A stretch of 64,000 nt of DNA from the NCBI RefSeq assembly GCF_004570875.1, contig NZ_SPQK01000008.1:1-64000 (forward strand). Direction: 5' to 3'. The position numbers were made by a program, and so were the translations under genes. How positions within the stretch are numbered: position 1 is the first letter of the stretch; every line of letters starts with the position of its first letter. Positions 48,142 to 59,928 of the stretch are shown here, piece after piece. Source of the stretch: Blastococcus sp. CT_GayMR16 (lineage in GTDB: Bacteria; Actinomycetota; Actinomycetes; Mycobacteriales; Geodermatophilaceae). The notes below the pieces were generated by a model that was not told the DNA's origin, searched no databases, and worked only from the letters and a program-made list of their open reading frames with translations.

Positions 48142-48975
48142 TCAGCCGCGGCGGGCGCGGGTGACCAGCGTGCGGGCCGCCAGGTCGTGCTCCGCCGGGT
48201 AGTCGACGGCGACCAGCGTCAGCCCGTGGGCGGGCGCCACGGGCACGTCACTGGCCCGCTCGGTCCGCGGGAGGAGCCCGGCCGGCCACTCGAGGGGCCG
48301 ACGGCCCTCCCCGACGGCCAGCAGCGAGCCGACGAGGCTGCGGACCATCGAGTGGCAGAACGCGTCGGCCGACGCGCGCACCTCGATCAGGCCGCCGGAA
48401 CGGACGACGTCGAGGGCGAGCAACGTCCGGATGGTCGTGGCACCCTCCCGGCGGCGGCAGAAGGCGGCGAAGTCGTGCTCGCCGAGCAGCAGGCCCGTCG
48501 CCAGCGCCATGTCCTCGGAGTTCAGCGTCCGCGGCCAGCCGACGGTGTCCGCACGGCGCAACGGCGCCGGGCCGGCCGGGTCGTCGGTCAGGCGGTAGAC
48601 GTAGTGGCGCCCGAGCGCGCTGAAGCGGGCGTCGAAGTCCGGGTGCGCCTTCGTCACGGCCGGTACGGCGATGTCGGGGGGCAGCACCCCCCGCAGACGG
48701 CGGACGAGGCGGTGCTCCTGCTCCTGCCACAGCTCGCGCGGGACATCGCAGTGGGCGACCTGGCCGGTCGCGTGCACGCCGGCGTCGGTACGGCCGGCCA
48801 CGGTCAGGTCGACGTCGGTCCGGAGCACCGTGCTCAGGGCCCGCTCGAGGTCGCCCTGCACGGTGCGCTCGTCGGGCTGGCGGGCCCAGCCGTGCAGGGC
48901 CGTGCCGTCGTAGCTGACGTCCAGACGAAGACGGACGAGCCCGCCACCGTCGTCGGTGGCGGGCTCGTCCGGGAC
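48142..48975 (-). CDS. truA: tRNA pseudouridine(38-40) synthase TruA; start codon non-canonical
   Basis: Conserved TruA body: catalytic Asp in [26 protein letters not shown], and [13 protein letters not shown]. The conserved N-terminal strand [20 protein letters not shown] is present in frame, but no ATG, GTG or TTG precedes it before an in-frame TGA inside rplQ. The first canonical start is GTG 48861, which would delete that strand. At 48975 a GTC codon sits 7 nt after GAAGGA where a start is expected. I set the start there to show the coding extent; the real start is uncertain (GTC, a CTG upstream, or a sequence error). Confidence 0.85.
   Translation of the reverse strand, partial: VPDEPATDDGGGLVRLRLDVSYDGTALHGWARQPDERTVQGDLERALSTVLRTDVDLTVAGRTDAGVHATGQVAHCDVPRELWQEQEHRLVRRLRGVLPPDIAVPAVTKAHPDFDARFSALGRHYVYRLTDDPAGPAPLRRADTVGWPRTLNSEDMALATGLLLGEHDFAAFCRRREGATTIRTLLALDVVRSGGLIEVRASADAFCHSMVRSLVGSLLAVGEGRRPLEWPAGLLPRTERASDVPVAPAHGLTLVAVDYPAEHDLAARTLVTRARRG
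48934..48969 (-). terminator. 15-bp hairpin after rplQ, overlapping the truA 5' end
   Basis: GACGAGCCCGCCACC / GGTGGCGGGCTCGTC with a 6-nt loop, 25 bp past the rplQ stop. Its 3' arm encodes the first conserved residues of TruA, so it sits inside or at the edge of truA. Confidence 0.7.
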
Positions 48976-48994
48976 GTGCAGGTCCTTCAGGGTC

Positions 48995-49744
48995 TTACTT
49001 GGGGTCGGGCGCAGCCTCGCCGCCGGGAGCGTTCAGGCTCTCGGTGGCGGCGTCGCCGGTCTCCGCGGCGTTGATCTCGGCCGCAGCGGCCTCGGCCAGC
49101 TCCGGCGAGACGTTGTCGCCCTCGACGACGACACCGTGCTGCGCGTTCGGCTCCGGGGTGACGTCGCCGTCGTCCTGGCGCTCGCCGTCGGGCACGAAGA
49201 CGTCGGTGACGACCTCCTGCGGCTCGTCGTCGCCGGCGGCCGGCGCGGCCGCCTCGGTGTCGGTCTCGGCGATCTCGACGGCGTCGGCGGTGACCTCGCC
49301 GGAGGCGGCGGACGCGCCGGCACCCGTGGCGGCGAACTTCGTGCCGCGCGCACGCTCGGCCTCACCGACGGCCTGCTGGCTCACGGTCAGCGCCTCGACC
49401 AGCTCGATGACCGCCATGGGGGCGTTGTCGCCCTTGCGCGGACCGACCTTGGTGATGCGGGTGTAGCCACCGGGGCGGTTCTCGTAGCGAGGACCGATCT
49501 CGGCGAAGAGGGTGTGGACGACGTCCTTGTCACGGATGGTCGTCATCACCTGGCGGCGGGCGTGCAGGTCACCGCGCTTGGCGAAGGTGACGAGCTTCTC
49601 GGCCAGGGGACGCAGGCGCTTCGCCTTCGTCTCGGTGGTCGTGATCCGCCCGTGCTCGAACAGCGAGGTGGCCAGGTTGGCCAGCATCAGCTTCTCGTGC
49701 GCAGGGGACCCGCCGAGACGGGGGCCCTTGGTGGGGGTGGGCAT
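48995..49744 (-). CDS. rplQ: 50S ribosomal protein L17 with long acidic C-terminal extension
   Basis: A 249-aa protein. Residues 1-125 are a normal L17 ([48 protein letters not shown]). The remaining ~125 are low-complexity, rich in Ala, Glu, Asp and Thr, without known domain. Usual L17 is 115-130 aa. ATG 49744. Confidence 0.96.
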   Translation of the reverse strand: MPTPTKGPRLGGSPAHEKLMLANLATSLFEHGRITTTETKAKRLRPLAEKLVTFAKRGDLHARRQVMTTIRDKDVVHTLFAEIGPRYENRPGGYTRITKVGPRKGDNAPMAVIELVEALTVSQQAVGEAERARGTKFAATGAGASAASGEVTADAVEIAETDTEAAAPAAGDDEPQEVVTDVFVPDGERQDDGDVTPEPNAQHGVVVEGDNVSPELAEAAAAEINAAETGDAATESLNAPGGEAAPDPK

Positions 49745-49886
49745 GTCGGTCCTTCCTCAGGCCGCCGGCAATGGCTGCGCGGCTGCTTCCGTGGTGGTGC
49801 GTCGTCCGGGTCGTGCGGTACTGCTTCCGTTCAGTGTGGCTGCCCGGAGGGCGGTGCCGGACGGCGGGTTCCCCCGCCGCCCGGCT
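49745..49886. other. Non-coding spacer between rplQ and the repeat behind rpoA
   Basis: Part of the ~200-bp gap between rpoA and rplQ. No gene; GGAAGGACC at its left end is the rplQ ribosome site. A CCGCCGC/GCGGGTT-type fold around 49855-49882 may add to the neighbouring repeat. Confidence 0.4.
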
Positions 49887-49941
49887 GGCCCCGCTGCAGG
49901 TTCCCGCCGCGAGCCTGCGAGCGGTGGGGGCAGCGGGGCCC
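49887..49941 (-). repeat. Dispersed palindromic 3'-end repeat, copy 4
   Basis: Minus strand, 4 bases after the rpoA stop: GGGCCCCGCTGCCCCCACCG, CTCGCAGGCTCGCGGCGGG, then GCAGCGGGGCC. The outer arms GGCCCCGCTGC / GCAGCGGGGCC are a perfect 11-bp stem, the best-paired copy. Confidence 0.7.
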
Positions 49942-49945
49942 TCTT

Positions 49946-51010
49946 TCAGAGCTGCTCGGTCTCCTGGAAGGAGGTGTCGCTGTACTCGACGTCGGAGTAC
50001 TCAGGCGTTCCCTGGTACGCGTCGGTCTCGTAGCCCTCGTCGTAGCTCTCGATCGACGTGGGGATGAATCCGGGCGGGCTGTCCTTGAGCGCGAGGCCCA
50101 TGGCGGCCAGCTTCATCTTGACCTCGTCGATCGACTTGGCCCCGAAGTTCCGGATGTCCAGCAGGTCGGCCTCGGAGCGGGTGACGAGCTCACCGACGGT
50201 GTGCACGCCCTCGCGCTTGAGGCAGTTGTAGGACCGGACGGTGAGGTCCATGTCCTCGATCGGCATCGAGAAGTTCGCGATGTCGGCGGCCTCGGCCGGG
50301 CTGGGCCCGACCTCGATGCCCTCGGCGTCGACGTTCAGCTCGCGCAGCAGGCCGAACAGTTCGACCAGCGTGGAGCCGGCGCTGGCGATCGCGTCACGCG
50401 GCGCGATCGACGGCTTGCTCTCGACGTCGACCACGAGGCGGTCGAAGTCGGTCCGCTGCTCGACGCGGGTGGCCTCGACGGCGTAGGTGACCTTGAGGAC
50501 CGGCGAGTAGATCGAGTCCACCGGGATCCGGCCGATCTCCTGGCCGGGCTGCTTGTTCTGCGGCGCCGGCACGTAGCCGCGGCCGCGCTCGACGACCAGC
50601 TCGATCTCGAGCCGGCCCTTGCCGTTGAGCGTGGCGATGTGCAGCTCGGGGTTGTGCACCTCGACACCGGCCGGGGGCGCGATGTCGGCGGCGGTGACCT
50701 CGCCGGGGCCCTGCTTGCGCAGGTACATGGTCACCGGCTCGTCGGAGTCGGAGCTGACGACCAGGCCCTTGAGGTTCAGGATGATCTCGGTGACGTCCTC
50801 CTTGACGCCCGGCACGGTGGTGAACTCGTGCAGGGTGCCCTCGATCCGGATGCTGGTGACAGCAGCGCCGGGGATCGAGGAGAGGAGCGTGCGGCGCAGG
50901 GAGTTGCCGAGCGTGTAGCCGAAGCCCGGCTCGAGCGGCTCGATCACGAAACGCGAACGCGATTCGGTGATCGTCTCTTCGGTGAGGGTGGGGCGCTGAG
51001 CGATGAGCAT
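49946..51010 (-). CDS. rpoA: DNA-directed RNA polymerase subunit alpha
   Basis: A 354-aa subunit. N-terminal assembly domain ([28 protein letters not shown]) and C-terminal UP-element domain ([31 protein letters not shown]). A ~30-residue acidic Tyr-rich tail ([20 protein letters not shown]) extends past the usual end. ATG 51010. Confidence 0.98.
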   Translation of the reverse strand: MLIAQRPTLTEETITESRSRFVIEPLEPGFGYTLGNSLRRTLLSSIPGAAVTSIRIEGTLHEFTTVPGVKEDVTEIILNLKGLVVSSDSDEPVTMYLRKQGPGEVTAADIAPPAGVEVHNPELHIATLNGKGRLEIELVVERGRGYVPAPQNKQPGQEIGRIPVDSIYSPVLKVTYAVEATRVEQRTDFDRLVVDVESKPSIAPRDAIASAGSTLVELFGLLRELNVDAEGIEVGPSPAEAADIANFSMPIEDMDLTVRSYNCLKREGVHTVGELVTRSEADLLDIRNFGAKSIDEVKMKLAAMGLALKDSPPGFIPTSIESYDEGYETDAYQGTPEYSDVEYSDTSFQETEQL

Positions 51011-51115
51011 GGTGGTTCTCCTTCAGGTCCTCCGGCACCCGCCATATGACGCCGTGAGGTGGTGGTGCCGACGGGGCGGACATCTGTCCGCCCGCCCCGC
51101 CGTCGTGCAGTCTCT

Positions 51116-51169
51116 GGCCCCCTGCAGGGTCCCAGCGCGAGCGTGCGAGCGGTGGGGGGCAGGGGGTCC
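51116..51169 (-). repeat. Dispersed palindromic 3'-end repeat, copy 5
   Basis: Minus strand, right after the rpsD stop: GGACCCCCTGCCCCCCACCG, CTCGCACGCTCGCGCTGGGA, then GCAGGGGGCC. The stem is GG-a-CCCCCTGC / GCAGGGGGCC with one bulged A. Confidence 0.7.
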
Positions 51170-51174
51170 TTTCG

Positions 51175-51801
51175 TTACTTCGAGTAGAGCTCGACGATCA
51201 GCTGTTCCTGGACCGGGGTGTCGATCACCTGACGCGCCGGGATGCTGTGCACGAGCACCCGCAGCTGGCTGCTGACGACCTCGAGCCACGCCGGGATCGG
51301 ACGCTCGCCGGCCCGGGCCTGGGCGATCTCGAACGGCAGCATCGTGCGCGACTTCTCGGCCACCTCGATGATGTCGTTCTCGCTCACGCGGAAGGACGGG
51401 ATGTCGACCTTGCGGCCGTTGACCCGGATGTGGCCGTGACGCACCAGCTGGCGCGCCATGTCACGGGACTCGGCGAAGCCGGCCCGGTAGACCACATTGT
51501 CGAGGCGCGACTCCAGGATCTGGAGCAGAACCTCGCCGGTCTTGCCGGTCTTGCGGTTGGCCTCTTCGTAGTAACCGCGGAACTGCTTCTCCAGCACGCC
51601 GTAGATGCGGCGGGCCTTCTGCTTCTCGCGAAGCTGGAGCAGGTACTCGCTGTCCTTGGTGCGGCCACGGCCGTGCTCGCCCGGCGGGTAGGGCCGGATC
51701 TCGATCGGGCACTTCGGGGACTCGCACTTGCTGCCCTTGAGGAACAGCTTCATCTTCTCGCGCCGGCACAGGCGGCAGTCGGCTCCGGTATAGCGGGCCA
51801 C
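51175..51801 (-). CDS. rpsD: 30S ribosomal protein S4 (zinc-binding form)
   Basis: A 208-aa S4. Four cysteines (C9, C12, C26, C31) form the zinc site of the C+ form. The S4 domain has [18 protein letters not shown] and [24 protein letters not shown] 51801. Confidence 0.98.
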   Translation of the reverse strand: MARYTGADCRLCRREKMKLFLKGSKCESPKCPIEIRPYPPGEHGRGRTKDSEYLLQLREKQKARRIYGVLEKQFRGYYEEANRKTGKTGEVLLQILESRLDNVVYRAGFAESRDMARQLVRHGHIRVNGRKVDIPSFRVSENDIIEVAEKSRTMLPFEIAQARAGERPIPAWLEVVSSQLRVLVHSIPARQVIDTPVQEQLIVELYSK

Positions 51802-51836
51802 GTCAAATACTCCTAGATCGTCTCGTCAAGGACCGG

Positions 51837-52244
51837 TCAGACCCGGCGGCGCTTCTTGGGGCGGCAGCCGTTGTGCGGCTGCGGCGTCACGTCCTGGATC
51901 TGGCCGACCTCGAGGCCAGTGGCCTGCAGCGACCGGATGGCCGTCTCGCGACCGGAGCCCGGGCCCTTCACGAAGACGTCGACCTTGCGCATGCCGTGCT
52001 CCTGCGCCTTGCGCGCGGCGCTCTCGGCAGCCATCTGCGCCGCGAACGGCGTGGACTTGCGCGAGCCCTTGAAGCCGACGTGGCCGGCGGAGGCCCAGCT
52101 GATCACGTTCCCGTTCGGGTCGGTGATCGACACGATCGTGTTGTTGAACGTGCTCTTGATGTGCGCGGCGCCGTGGGCGACGTTCTTCTTCTCCTTGCGG
52201 CGGACCTTCTTGGCACCAGCCGCGGTGCGAGCCCTGGGAGGCAT
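51837..52244 (-). CDS. rpsK: 30S ribosomal protein S11
   Basis: A 135-aa S11: [32 protein letters not shown] and the C-terminal [21 protein letters not shown] 52244. Confidence 0.98.
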   Translation of the reverse strand: MPPRARTAAGAKKVRRKEKKNVAHGAAHIKSTFNNTIVSITDPNGNVISWASAGHVGFKGSRKSTPFAAQMAAESAARKAQEHGMRKVDVFVKGPGSGRETAIRSLQATGLEVGQIQDVTPQPHNGCRPKKRRRV

Positions 52245-52354
52245 GTCTCTCCGGTCTGTGTCTGTGTTCGTGGCCTAGGTCGTGCAGGTGGTGCTAGGGC
52301 GCCCCGTCGGTCCGGCCCTACGGACTCAGCGAGAGGAACGCCGACGTGCTGAGA

Positions 52355-52729
52355 TCAGCGAGCCTTCTTCTTGCCCGCGATCGTCTTGCGCGGGCCCTTG
52401 CTCGAGCGCGCATTGGTCTTGGTGCGCTGACCGTGGACGGGCAGTCCGCGACGGTGCCGGATCCCCTGGTAGCAGCCGATCTCCACCTTGCGGCGGATGT
52501 CGCCAGCAACCTCACGGCGCAGGTCACCCTCGACGCGGAAGTGCTCGTCGATGTAGTCACGCAGCTTCAGCAGGTCCTCGTCGCCGAGGTCCTTGACGCG
52601 CAGGTCGGGGCTGACGCCCGTCGCCGCAAGGGTCTCCTTGGCGTGGGTCTTGCCGATGCCATAGATGTAGGTGAGCGCGACCTCCATCCGCTTCTCGCGG
52701 GGGAGATCGACGCCGGCCAGTCGTGCCAT
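52355..52729 (-). CDS. rpsM: 30S ribosomal protein S13
   Basis: A 124-aa S13: [32 protein letters not shown] and [21 protein letters not shown] 52729. About 110 bp separate it from rpsK; nothing else in the gap. Confidence 0.98.
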   Translation of the reverse strand: MARLAGVDLPREKRMEVALTYIYGIGKTHAKETLAATGVSPDLRVKDLGDEDLLKLRDYIDEHFRVEGDLRREVAGDIRRKVEIGCYQGIRHRRGLPVHGQRTKTNARSSKGPRKTIAGKKKAR

Positions 52730-52743
52730 GTTCAGGTACTCCC

Positions 52744-52857
52744 TCAGCCCTGGCGCTGCTTGTGCCGGGCGTTGTCGCAGATGACCATGACCCGGCCGTG
52801 CCGGCGGATCACCTTGCACTTGTCGCAGATTCTCTTCACCGACGGCTGGACCTTCAC
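52744..52857 (-). CDS. rpmJ: 50S ribosomal protein L36 (zinc-binding form)
   Basis: A 37-aa protein: [20 protein letters not shown] and then [17 protein letters not shown]. Zinc ligands C11, C14, C27 and H32. GTG 52857. Between infA and rpsM, as usual. Confidence 0.97.
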   Translation of the reverse strand: MKVQPSVKRICDKCKVIRRHGRVMVICDNARHKQRQG

Positions 52858-52929
52858 CGGTGCCGCCCCTCATTCCTGTCGATCGTGTGCCGGCCGCTGG
52901 TCTGCCCTGGGCAGACGCGGACCGAGCGA

Positions 52930-53151
52930 TTACTTGTAGCGGTAGACGATGCGACCGCGGGTCAGGTCGTAGGGCGAGAGCTCCACGACCACGCGGTCCT
53001 CGGGCAGGATGCGGATGTAGTGCTGCCGCATCTTGCCGCTGATGTGGGCGAGCACCCGGTGCCCGTTCTGCAGTTCGACCCGGAACATCGCATTGGGGAG
53101 CGGCTCGACGACGCGACCCTCGACCTCGATGGCCCCGTCCTTCTTCGCCAT
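52930..53151 (-). CDS. infA: Translation initiation factor IF-1
   Basis: A 73-aa OB-fold protein: [40 protein letters not shown] and [14 protein letters not shown] 53151. Head of infA-rpmJ-rpsM-rpsK-rpsD-rpoA. Confidence 0.98.
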   Translation of the reverse strand: MAKKDGAIEVEGRVVEPLPNAMFRVELQNGHRVLAHISGKMRQHYIRILPEDRVVVELSPYDLTRGRIVYRYK

Positions 53152-53381
53152 GCCCTGTACGCGCTCCCTGACTCGGTGGTACTCGTTCCGCCTGCGCCCA
53201 CGGGAGAACCCGGACGGACGCAGTCGGTGGTTGCAGAACAGATGGTGCAGACGCTCTCGCGAGGGCGCTCCAGGTCATGCGGCCACAGCACAACCACGGA
53301 ACGGCGCGAACGCCGTCGTTCACTGTACCCCGGCCTCTCACCGGCCACCAACCCGCCTCCGGGTGACGGCCGTCATGGCCG
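53152..53381 (-). promoter_or_regulatory. infA operon promoter region
   Basis: A 230-bp gap between map and infA. Minus-strand TTGGTG (53346-53351), an 18-bp spacer and TACAGT (53322-53327) form a housekeeping-type promoter. ACGGCG-cgaa-CGCCGT (53301-53316) is a small stem just downstream. The leader would be about 165 nt; no known leader motif recognised. Confidence 0.65.
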
Positions 53382-54185
53382 CTAGCTGCGGGCCGTGACC
53401 CCGAACGGGGCGAGGCCCGCGATGCCGCCGTCCTCGGCGGTGAGGACCCAGGGACCCTCGGGCGTGATGGCCACGGTGTGCTCGAAGTGTGCGGCGCGGG
53501 ACCCGTCCTTGGTGACGACGGTCCAGCCGTCCTCGAGCTCGACCGTCGCCGGGTCGCCCACGGTCACCATCGGCTCGATGGCCAGGGCCAGCCCGGGGAC
53601 CAGCTTCGGCCCGCGGCCGGGACGCCCGTAGTTGAGCACGTGCGGGTCCTGGTGCATCTCGGTGCCGATGCCGTGGCCGCCGTAGTGGTCGACGATCCCG
53701 TACGGGTGGGACTCGGCGGTGATCGTCTGTTCCACGGCGGCGCTGATGTCGGTCAGCCGGCCGCCGGCGATCGCCTTCGCCAGGCCCGCCCACATGGAGC
53801 GCTCGGTGACCTCGAGCAGCGCGGCGTCCTGGGCCGACGACTCCCCCACCGTCACCGTCACCGCGGAGTCGCTGTGCCAGCCCTGCAGGATCGCCCCGCA
53901 GTCGATGGAGATGTTGTCGCCCTCGGCCAGCCGGCGGTCGGGGTCGGGGATCCCGTGCACGATCTCGTGGTTGATCGACGCGCAGATCGTGCCGGTGAAC
54001 CCGTGGTAGCCGAGGAAGTTCGGGATCGCGCCCTTGGACCGGATGTGGTCCTCGGCGACCGCGTCCAGCTCGCCGGTGCTGACACCCGGGCGGACTGCCG
54101 CTTTGACCGCAGCGATGGCTCCCGCCGTCACCAGCCCGGAGGCCCGCATCAGCTCGATCTCGTGCGCGGTCTTGATCTGGATCAT
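53382..54185 (-). CDS. map: Methionine aminopeptidase, type I
   Basis: A 267-aa metalloprotease: metal ligands in [19 protein letters not shown] (two Asp), [22 protein letters not shown] and [13 protein letters not shown] 54185 ([13 protein letters not shown]) is the usual family start, with GGAG upstream; GTG 54248 would add 21 residues without support. Behind adk. Confidence 0.95.
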   Translation of the reverse strand: MIQIKTAHEIELMRASGLVTAGAIAAVKAAVRPGVSTGELDAVAEDHIRSKGAIPNFLGYHGFTGTICASINHEIVHGIPDPDRRLAEGDNISIDCGAILQGWHSDSAVTVTVGESSAQDAALLEVTERSMWAGLAKAIAGGRLTDISAAVEQTITAESHPYGIVDHYGGHGIGTEMHQDPHVLNYGRPGRGPKLVPGLALAIEPMVTVGDPATVELEDGWTVVTKDGSRAAHFEHTVAITPEGPWVLTAEDGGIAGLAPFGVTARS

Positions 54186-54262
54186 GCGTCCACTCCACTT
54201 CGCGAGCAGCGGGAGACGGGCGCGGAGACCGGGATAGCGTCCGGCCACGACTGGCCCGCCCC

Positions 54263-54867
54263 TCAGTCCGCGCTCGGCTGCCCGGCGTCGTCCACGCCCA
54301 GCGCCTTCAGCGCCCGGGCGGTGACCTCCTCGACCTCACCGATCGCGTCGATGCGGGAGAGCAGGCCTGCTGCCTCGTAGAAGCCGGAGAGAGGTTCGGT
54401 CTGTTCCCGGTAGACCTGCAGCCGATGCCGCACGGTCTCGGGCTTGTCGTCGTCGCGCTGGATCATCTCGCCGTCGACGAGCATCCGGCGGCCGGAGAGC
54501 CGGCGGACCAGCTCGTCCTCGTCGACCACGAGCTCGAGCACCCGGTCGAGGGAGTGGCCGAGCTCGGCGAGCGACTCGCGCAGCTGCTCCGACTGGGGGA
54601 TCGACCGGGGGAAGCCGTCGAGCAGGAACCCGGCCTTGGCATCGGGCTCGGCGAGCCGGTCCTTGACCATGGCCACGGTGATCTCGTCGGGCACGAGATC
54701 CCCGGCGTCCAGGTACTCCTTCACCTTCAGCCCGAGCTCGGTCTTGCCGCTCACGTTCGCCCGGAAGATGTCGCCGGTGGAGATCGCCGGCACGTTCAGC
54801 TTGCCGGCGATGATCTGCGCCTGGGTGCCCTTGCCTGCTCCGGGGGGGCCCAGCAGCACGACGCGCA

Positions 54868-54868
<1 letters not shown>
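54263..54868 (-). CDS. adk: Adenylate kinase
   Basis: A 201-aa kinase: P-loop [24 protein letters not shown], short LID with [17 protein letters not shown] 54868 overlaps the secY stop (TAGTG), as in the secY-adk-map cluster of most bacteria. Confidence 0.97.
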
Positions 54869-56178
<1,310 letters not shown>

Positions 56179-56210
56179 GTGCCCTCCCCTTATCGGTCGA
56201 GTGAGTGTAA

Positions 56211-56299
56211 GGACCACCCTGCCCCCCACCACTCGCAGGCTCGCGGCGGGCCCCTGCAGGGCGGCCGTCAATCCTGCCTGTGGTGAGGGGCAGAGGTCC
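56211..56299. repeat. Dispersed palindromic 3'-end repeat, composite copy 6
   Basis: One full element in reverse orientation (plus strand GGACCACCCTGCCCCCCACC, ACTCGCAGGCTCGCGGCGGG, then GCAGGGCGGCC) is preceded, on the rplO side, by the first ~25 bases of another copy on the minus strand (GGACCTCTGCCCCTCACCAC). It fills the gap between rplO and secY. This looks like insertion of one copy into another or a partial duplication. Confidence 0.6.
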
Positions 56300-56300
56300 T

Positions 56301-56744
56301 TCAGATGCGGGTCGTGCTGCCTCCGGCCGCGCCGATCTTCTCGGCGGCGGACGCGGAGAACGCGTGCGCGTGCACGTGGACCTCGACACCGCCGAGATCG
56401 CCGGTGCCCAGGACCTTGACCGGCTGGTTGCGCCGGACGGCGCCGGCCTCGGCCAGGCTGTCCGGGTTGATCGAACCGCCCTGCGGGAACAGCGCCGCGA
56501 TCCGGTCGAGGTTCACGACCTGGAACACGATCTTGTTGTTGTTCTTGAAGCCCGAGAGCTTGGGCAGCCGCATGTGCAGCGGGGTCTGCCCACCCTCGAA
56601 GCGGGCGGAGGTGTTGCCGCGCGCTCCGGTGCCCTTGGTGCCGCGACCGGCGGTCTTGCCCTTGGAGCCCTCACCACGCCCGACTCGCGTCTTCGGGGTG
56701 TGGGCGCCGGGGGCGGGACGCAGGTGGTGAACCTTCAGAGTCAT
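56301..56744 (-). CDS. rplO: 50S ribosomal protein L15
   Basis: A 147-aa L15: [52 protein letters not shown] 56744. Confidence 0.98.
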   Translation of the reverse strand: MTLKVHHLRPAPGAHTPKTRVGRGEGSKGKTAGRGTKGTGARGNTSARFEGGQTPLHMRLPKLSGFKNNNKIVFQVVNLDRIAALFPQGGSINPDSLAEAGAVRRNQPVKVLGTGDLGGVEVHVHAHAFSASAAEKIGAAGGSTTRI

Positions 56745-56758
56745 GGTGTGTCAATCCC

Positions 56759-56938
56759 TCATACTTCTTCGACGCGCACGAGGTGCGGCACCGTCGCGAC
56801 CATCCCGCGGATCTCGGGACGGTCCTCCTGCACGACCGAGTCGTGGATCCGCTTCAGGCCGAGCGAACGCAGCGTCTGACGCTGGTTCGGCTTGGTGCCG
56901 ATCCCGGACTTGATCTGGGTGACCTTGATCTGTGCCAT
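56759..56938 (-). CDS. rpmD: 50S ribosomal protein L30
   Basis: A 59-aa L30: [38 protein letters not shown] 56938, 1 bp after the rpsE stop. Confidence 0.98.
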   Translation of the reverse strand: MAQIKVTQIKSGIGTKPNQRQTLRSLGLKRIHDSVVQEDRPEIRGMVATVPHLVRVEEV

Positions 56939-56939
56939 C

Positions 56940-57572
56940 TCAGGCTCCCTGGCCGGCACGCGCACGGAGCATGGCGGCCGGGGCGACGTCCTCGAGGGGC
57001 AGACCACGGCGGGCCGCGATCTCCTCGGGGCGGACGAGGTCCTTCAGCGCCTGCATCGTGGCGTGCACGATGTTGATCGGGTTCGAGGACCCGAGACTCT
57101 TGGAGAGCACGTCGTGGATCCCGGCGCACTCGAGCACGGCACGCACCGGGCCACCGGCGATGACGCCGGTACCGGGGCTGGCCGGCTTGAGCAGCACCAC
57201 ACCGGCCGCCGCCTCACCCTGCACCGGGTGGGGGATGGTGCTGGCGATGCGCGGCACGTTGTAGAAGTGCTTCTTGGCCTCCTCGACGCCCTTGGCGATC
57301 GCCGCGGGCACCTCCTTGGCCTTGCCGTAGCCGACGCCGACCTTGCCGTCGCCGTCACCCACGATCACCAGGGCAGTGAAGCTGAAGCGCCGACCGCCCT
57401 TGACGACCTTGGACACGCGGTTGATGGCAACCACGCGCTCGATGTAGTTGCTCTTCTCGGCGGGCGCGCCTCCGGGGCCCCGACCGCCGTCGCGGCGGTC
57501 GCGGCGGTCGTTGCCGCCGCCGGCGCCACCGGCACCGCCGGCGCCACCGCCGCGTCGCTGTGGTCCTGGCAT
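56940..57572 (-). CDS. rpsE: 30S ribosomal protein S5
   Basis: A 210-aa S5 with a Gly/Arg-rich N-terminal tail ([20 protein letters not shown]) of ~38 residues typical of actinobacteria. Core: [20 protein letters not shown] and [19 protein letters not shown] 57572. Confidence 0.98.
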   Translation of the reverse strand: MPGPQRRGGGAGGAGGAGGGNDRRDRRDGGRGPGGAPAEKSNYIERVVAINRVSKVVKGGRRFSFTALVIVGDGDGKVGVGYGKAKEVPAAIAKGVEEAKKHFYNVPRIASTIPHPVQGEAAAGVVLLKPASPGTGVIAGGPVRAVLECAGIHDVLSKSLGSSNPINIVHATMQALKDLVRPEEIAARRGLPLEDVAPAAMLRARAGQGA

Positions 57573-57603
57573 CAGACGTCCCTCTCGATCAGCTTGTCAG
57601 TCA

Positions 57604-58017
57604 TCAGAAGTCCAGCCCGCCCTCGCGGGCCGCATCGGCCAGGGCGGCGATCCGCCCGGCGTACCGGTTGCCGCCACGGTCGAGGACGACCGCAGTGACG
57701 CCGGCGGCCTTGGCCCGGTCGGCGATCAGGGCGCCGACCTGGCGGGCCAGAGCGGACTTGTCGCCGTCGGCACCACGCAGGCCGGCGTCCATCGTCGAGG
57801 CGCTGGCCAGCGTGCGGCCGGCCGTGTCGTCCACCAGCTGCACGTGGATGTGCCGCGCGCTGCGGTTGACCACCAGGCGCGGACGCTCCGGCGTACCGGA
57901 GACGCGCTTGCGCAGCCGGTTGTGGCGACGCAGCCGCGAGACGCGGCGCGCCGTGCTGATGTCGGTGCCGACGGGCTTGCGGGCCCCGGCCTTCTCGTTC
58001 TTAGCTGCCTGAGCCAT
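57604..58017 (-). CDS. rplR: 50S ribosomal protein L18
   Basis: A 137-aa L18: [43 protein letters not shown] 58017 overlaps the rplF stop (TGATG). Confidence 0.98.
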   Translation of the reverse strand: MAQAAKNEKAGARKPVGTDISTARRVSRLRRHNRLRKRVSGTPERPRLVVNRSARHIHVQLVDDTAGRTLASASTMDAGLRGADGDKSALARQVGALIADRAKAAGVTAVVLDRGGNRYAGRIAALADAAREGGLDF

Positions 58018-58556
58018 CACTTGCCCGTCTTCCCGACCTTGCGCTTGACGACCTCGCCCTGATACCGCACGCCCTTGCCCTTGTACGGGTCGGGCTTGCG
58101 GATCTTGCGGATCTTGGCGGCGACCTCGCCGACTTGCTGCTTGTCGATCCCGGTCACCCGCAGGCGGGTCGGGGACTCGACCGCGAAGGAGATCCCCTCG
58201 GGGGCCTTCACCGGCACCGGGTGACTGAAGCCCAGGGCGAACTCGAGGTCCGAGCCGCGTGCCTGGACGCGGTAACCGACACCGACGATCTCGAGGGTCT
58301 TGGTGTACCCCTCGGTGACGCCGGTGATCATGTTGGCGATCAACGTGCGCGAGAGGCCGTGCAGGGCCCGGCTCTGCCGCTCGTCGTTGGGCCGCTGAAC
58401 CTTCAGCGTGCCGTCCTCGTCGCGCTCCACCGTGATGGGCGCGGCGACCGTGTGGCTCAGCGAGCCCTTGGGGCCCTTGACGTTGACCGTCTGACCGTCG
58501 ATGGCGACGTCCACGCCGGTGGGCACGGGGATCGGGAGTCGTCCGATTCGTGACAT
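58017..58556 (-). CDS. rplF: 50S ribosomal protein L6
   Basis: A 179-aa L6: [51 protein letters not shown] and [18 protein letters not shown] 58556. Confidence 0.98.
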   Translation of the reverse strand: MSRIGRLPIPVPTGVDVAIDGQTVNVKGPKGSLSHTVAAPITVERDEDGTLKVQRPNDERQSRALHGLSRTLIANMITGVTEGYTKTLEIVGVGYRVQARGSDLEFALGFSHPVPVKAPEGISFAVESPTRLRVTGIDKQQVGEVAAKIRKIRKPDPYKGKGVRYQGEVVKRKVGKTGK

Positions 58557-58570
58557 CTTCGCTCGCTCCG

Positions 58571-58981
58571 TTACCAGACGTAGGCGAGGACTTCCCCACC
58601 CACGCCCTTCTTGTTCGCCTGCTTGTCGGTCAGCAGCCCGGTGGAGGTCGAGATGATCGCCACGCCGAGACCGCCGAGCACCTTGGGCAGTGCGGTGGAC
58701 TTCGCGTACACCCGCAGACCGGGCTTGGAGACCCGCCGGACACCGGCGATGCTCCGCTCACGGTTGGGGCCGTACTTCAGGTCGATCACGAGCTGCTTGA
58801 AGGTGCTGCCGTCCTTCTCGATGTCGTTGACGGTCCAGCCGGCGATGTAGCCCTCCTGCTGGAGGATCTCGGCGATCTTCGTCTTCAACTTCGACGACGG
58901 CATGGCCGCTGCGTCGTGGTACGCCTGGTTGGCGTTCCGCAGCCGCGTCAGCATGTCCGCGATCGGGTCGGTCATCGTCAT
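58571..58981 (-). CDS. rpsH: 30S ribosomal protein S8
   Basis: A 136-aa S8: [41 protein letters not shown] and [23 protein letters not shown] 58981; ATG 58975 is an alternative. Confidence 0.98.
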   Translation of the reverse strand: MTMTDPIADMLTRLRNANQAYHDAAAMPSSKLKTKIAEILQQEGYIAGWTVNDIEKDGSTFKQLVIDLKYGPNRERSIAGVRRVSKPGLRVYAKSTALPKVLGGLGVAIISTSTGLLTDKQANKKGVGGEVLAYVW

Positions 58982-59110
58982 GGTGTGGTGCCTCTCTCGC
59001 CGCGGTTCCGCACGTTTCCCGGTGAGACGGTGGTCGTGGGCCTATCGGCGAACGGTGGAGCTGTGGTGCGGCCCGGGCAAGTGCCCCGGCCGGTGGTGAC
59101 GTGCTGGATC
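58982..59110. other. Non-coding spacer between rpsN and rpsH
   Basis: About 150 bp separate rpsH and rpsN, longer than other gaps in this cluster. Apart from the hairpin element directly after rpsN, it holds a GC-rich fold GGCCCGGGCAAGTGCCCCGGCC (about 59071-59094). No gene and no clear promoter. Confidence 0.4.
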
Positions 59111-59134
59111 GGCCCCGTCCGGAGGACGGGGTCC
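59111..59134 (-). repeat. Short hairpin form of the dispersed 3'-end repeat, copy 7
   Basis: Minus strand right after the rpsN stop: GGACCCCGTCC-tcc-GGACGGGGCC. Same outer arms as the copy behind groES but with the CTCGCACGCTCG core deleted, leaving a compact terminator. Confidence 0.6.
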
Positions 59135-59135
59135 T

Positions 59136-59321
59136 TCACCAGCTGGACTTGCGGACGCCCGGGAGCTCCCCGGCGTGCGCCATCTCCCGCAGGCAGATCC
59201 GGCAGAGGCCGAACTTGCGGAAGACCGAGTGCGGGCGACCGCACCGCTGGCAACGGGTGTAGCCGCGAACCTTGAACTTCGGCTTGCGGTTCGCCTTCTC
59301 GATCAGAGCCTTCTTGGCCAT
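59136..59321 (-). CDS. rpsN: 30S ribosomal protein S14, type Z (zinc-binding)
   Basis: A 61-aa protein: [20 protein letters not shown] and RICLREMA with zinc ligands C24, C27, C40 and C43. ATG 59321. Confidence 0.98.
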   Translation of the reverse strand: MAKKALIEKANRKPKFKVRGYTRCQRCGRPHSVFRKFGLCRICLREMAHAGELPGVRKSSW

Positions 59322-59338
59322 TGGTTTCTCCTACCGGC

Positions 59339-59923
59339 TCAGCGGATGGTGGCCACGACGGGCTGACCGGCGAAGGGGAACCCCAGCTGGCGGAGCAGCT
59401 CGCGGCCCTCGTCGTCGTTCGTGGCGGTGGTGACCAGCGTGATGTCCATGCCGCGCTGCCGGTCGATCCGGTCGACGTCGATCTCGCGGAACATCGACTG
59501 CTCGTTGAGACCGAAGGTGTAGTTGCCGTGGCCGTCGAACTGCTTGGCGTTGAGGCCACGGAAGTCACGGATACGGGGCAGGGCCAGCGACAGCAGCCGG
59601 TCCAGGAACTCCCACATGCGGTCGCCGCGGAGGGTGACCTTCGCGCCGATCGGCATGCCCTCGCGCAGCTTGAACTGCGCGATGGACTTGCGGGCCCGGA
59701 CGACGGCCGGCTTCTGACCGGTGATCGCGGTGAGGTCGCGGACGGCGCCGTCCATCAGCTTGGCGTCGCGGGTGGCCTCGCCGACGCCCATGTTGACGAC
59801 GATCTTCGTCAGCCGCGGGATCTGCATGACGTTGTCGTAGTTGAACTCCGACTGCAGCGCGGGGGCGATGTTCTCGCGGTAGTTGGCGAGCATGCGGGGC
59901 AGCTCGCGGGTGGGTGCGCTCAT
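59339..59923 (-). CDS. rplE: 50S ribosomal protein L5
   Basis: A 194-aa L5: [40 protein letters not shown] and [23 protein letters not shown] 59923. Confidence 0.98.
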   Translation of the reverse strand: MSAPTRELPRMLANYRENIAPALQSEFNYDNVMQIPRLTKIVVNMGVGEATRDAKLMDGAVRDLTAITGQKPAVVRARKSIAQFKLREGMPIGAKVTLRGDRMWEFLDRLLSLALPRIRDFRGLNAKQFDGHGNYTFGLNEQSMFREIDVDRIDRQRGMDITLVTTATNDDEGRELLRQLGFPFAGQPVVATIR

Positions 59924-59928
59924 GACGT

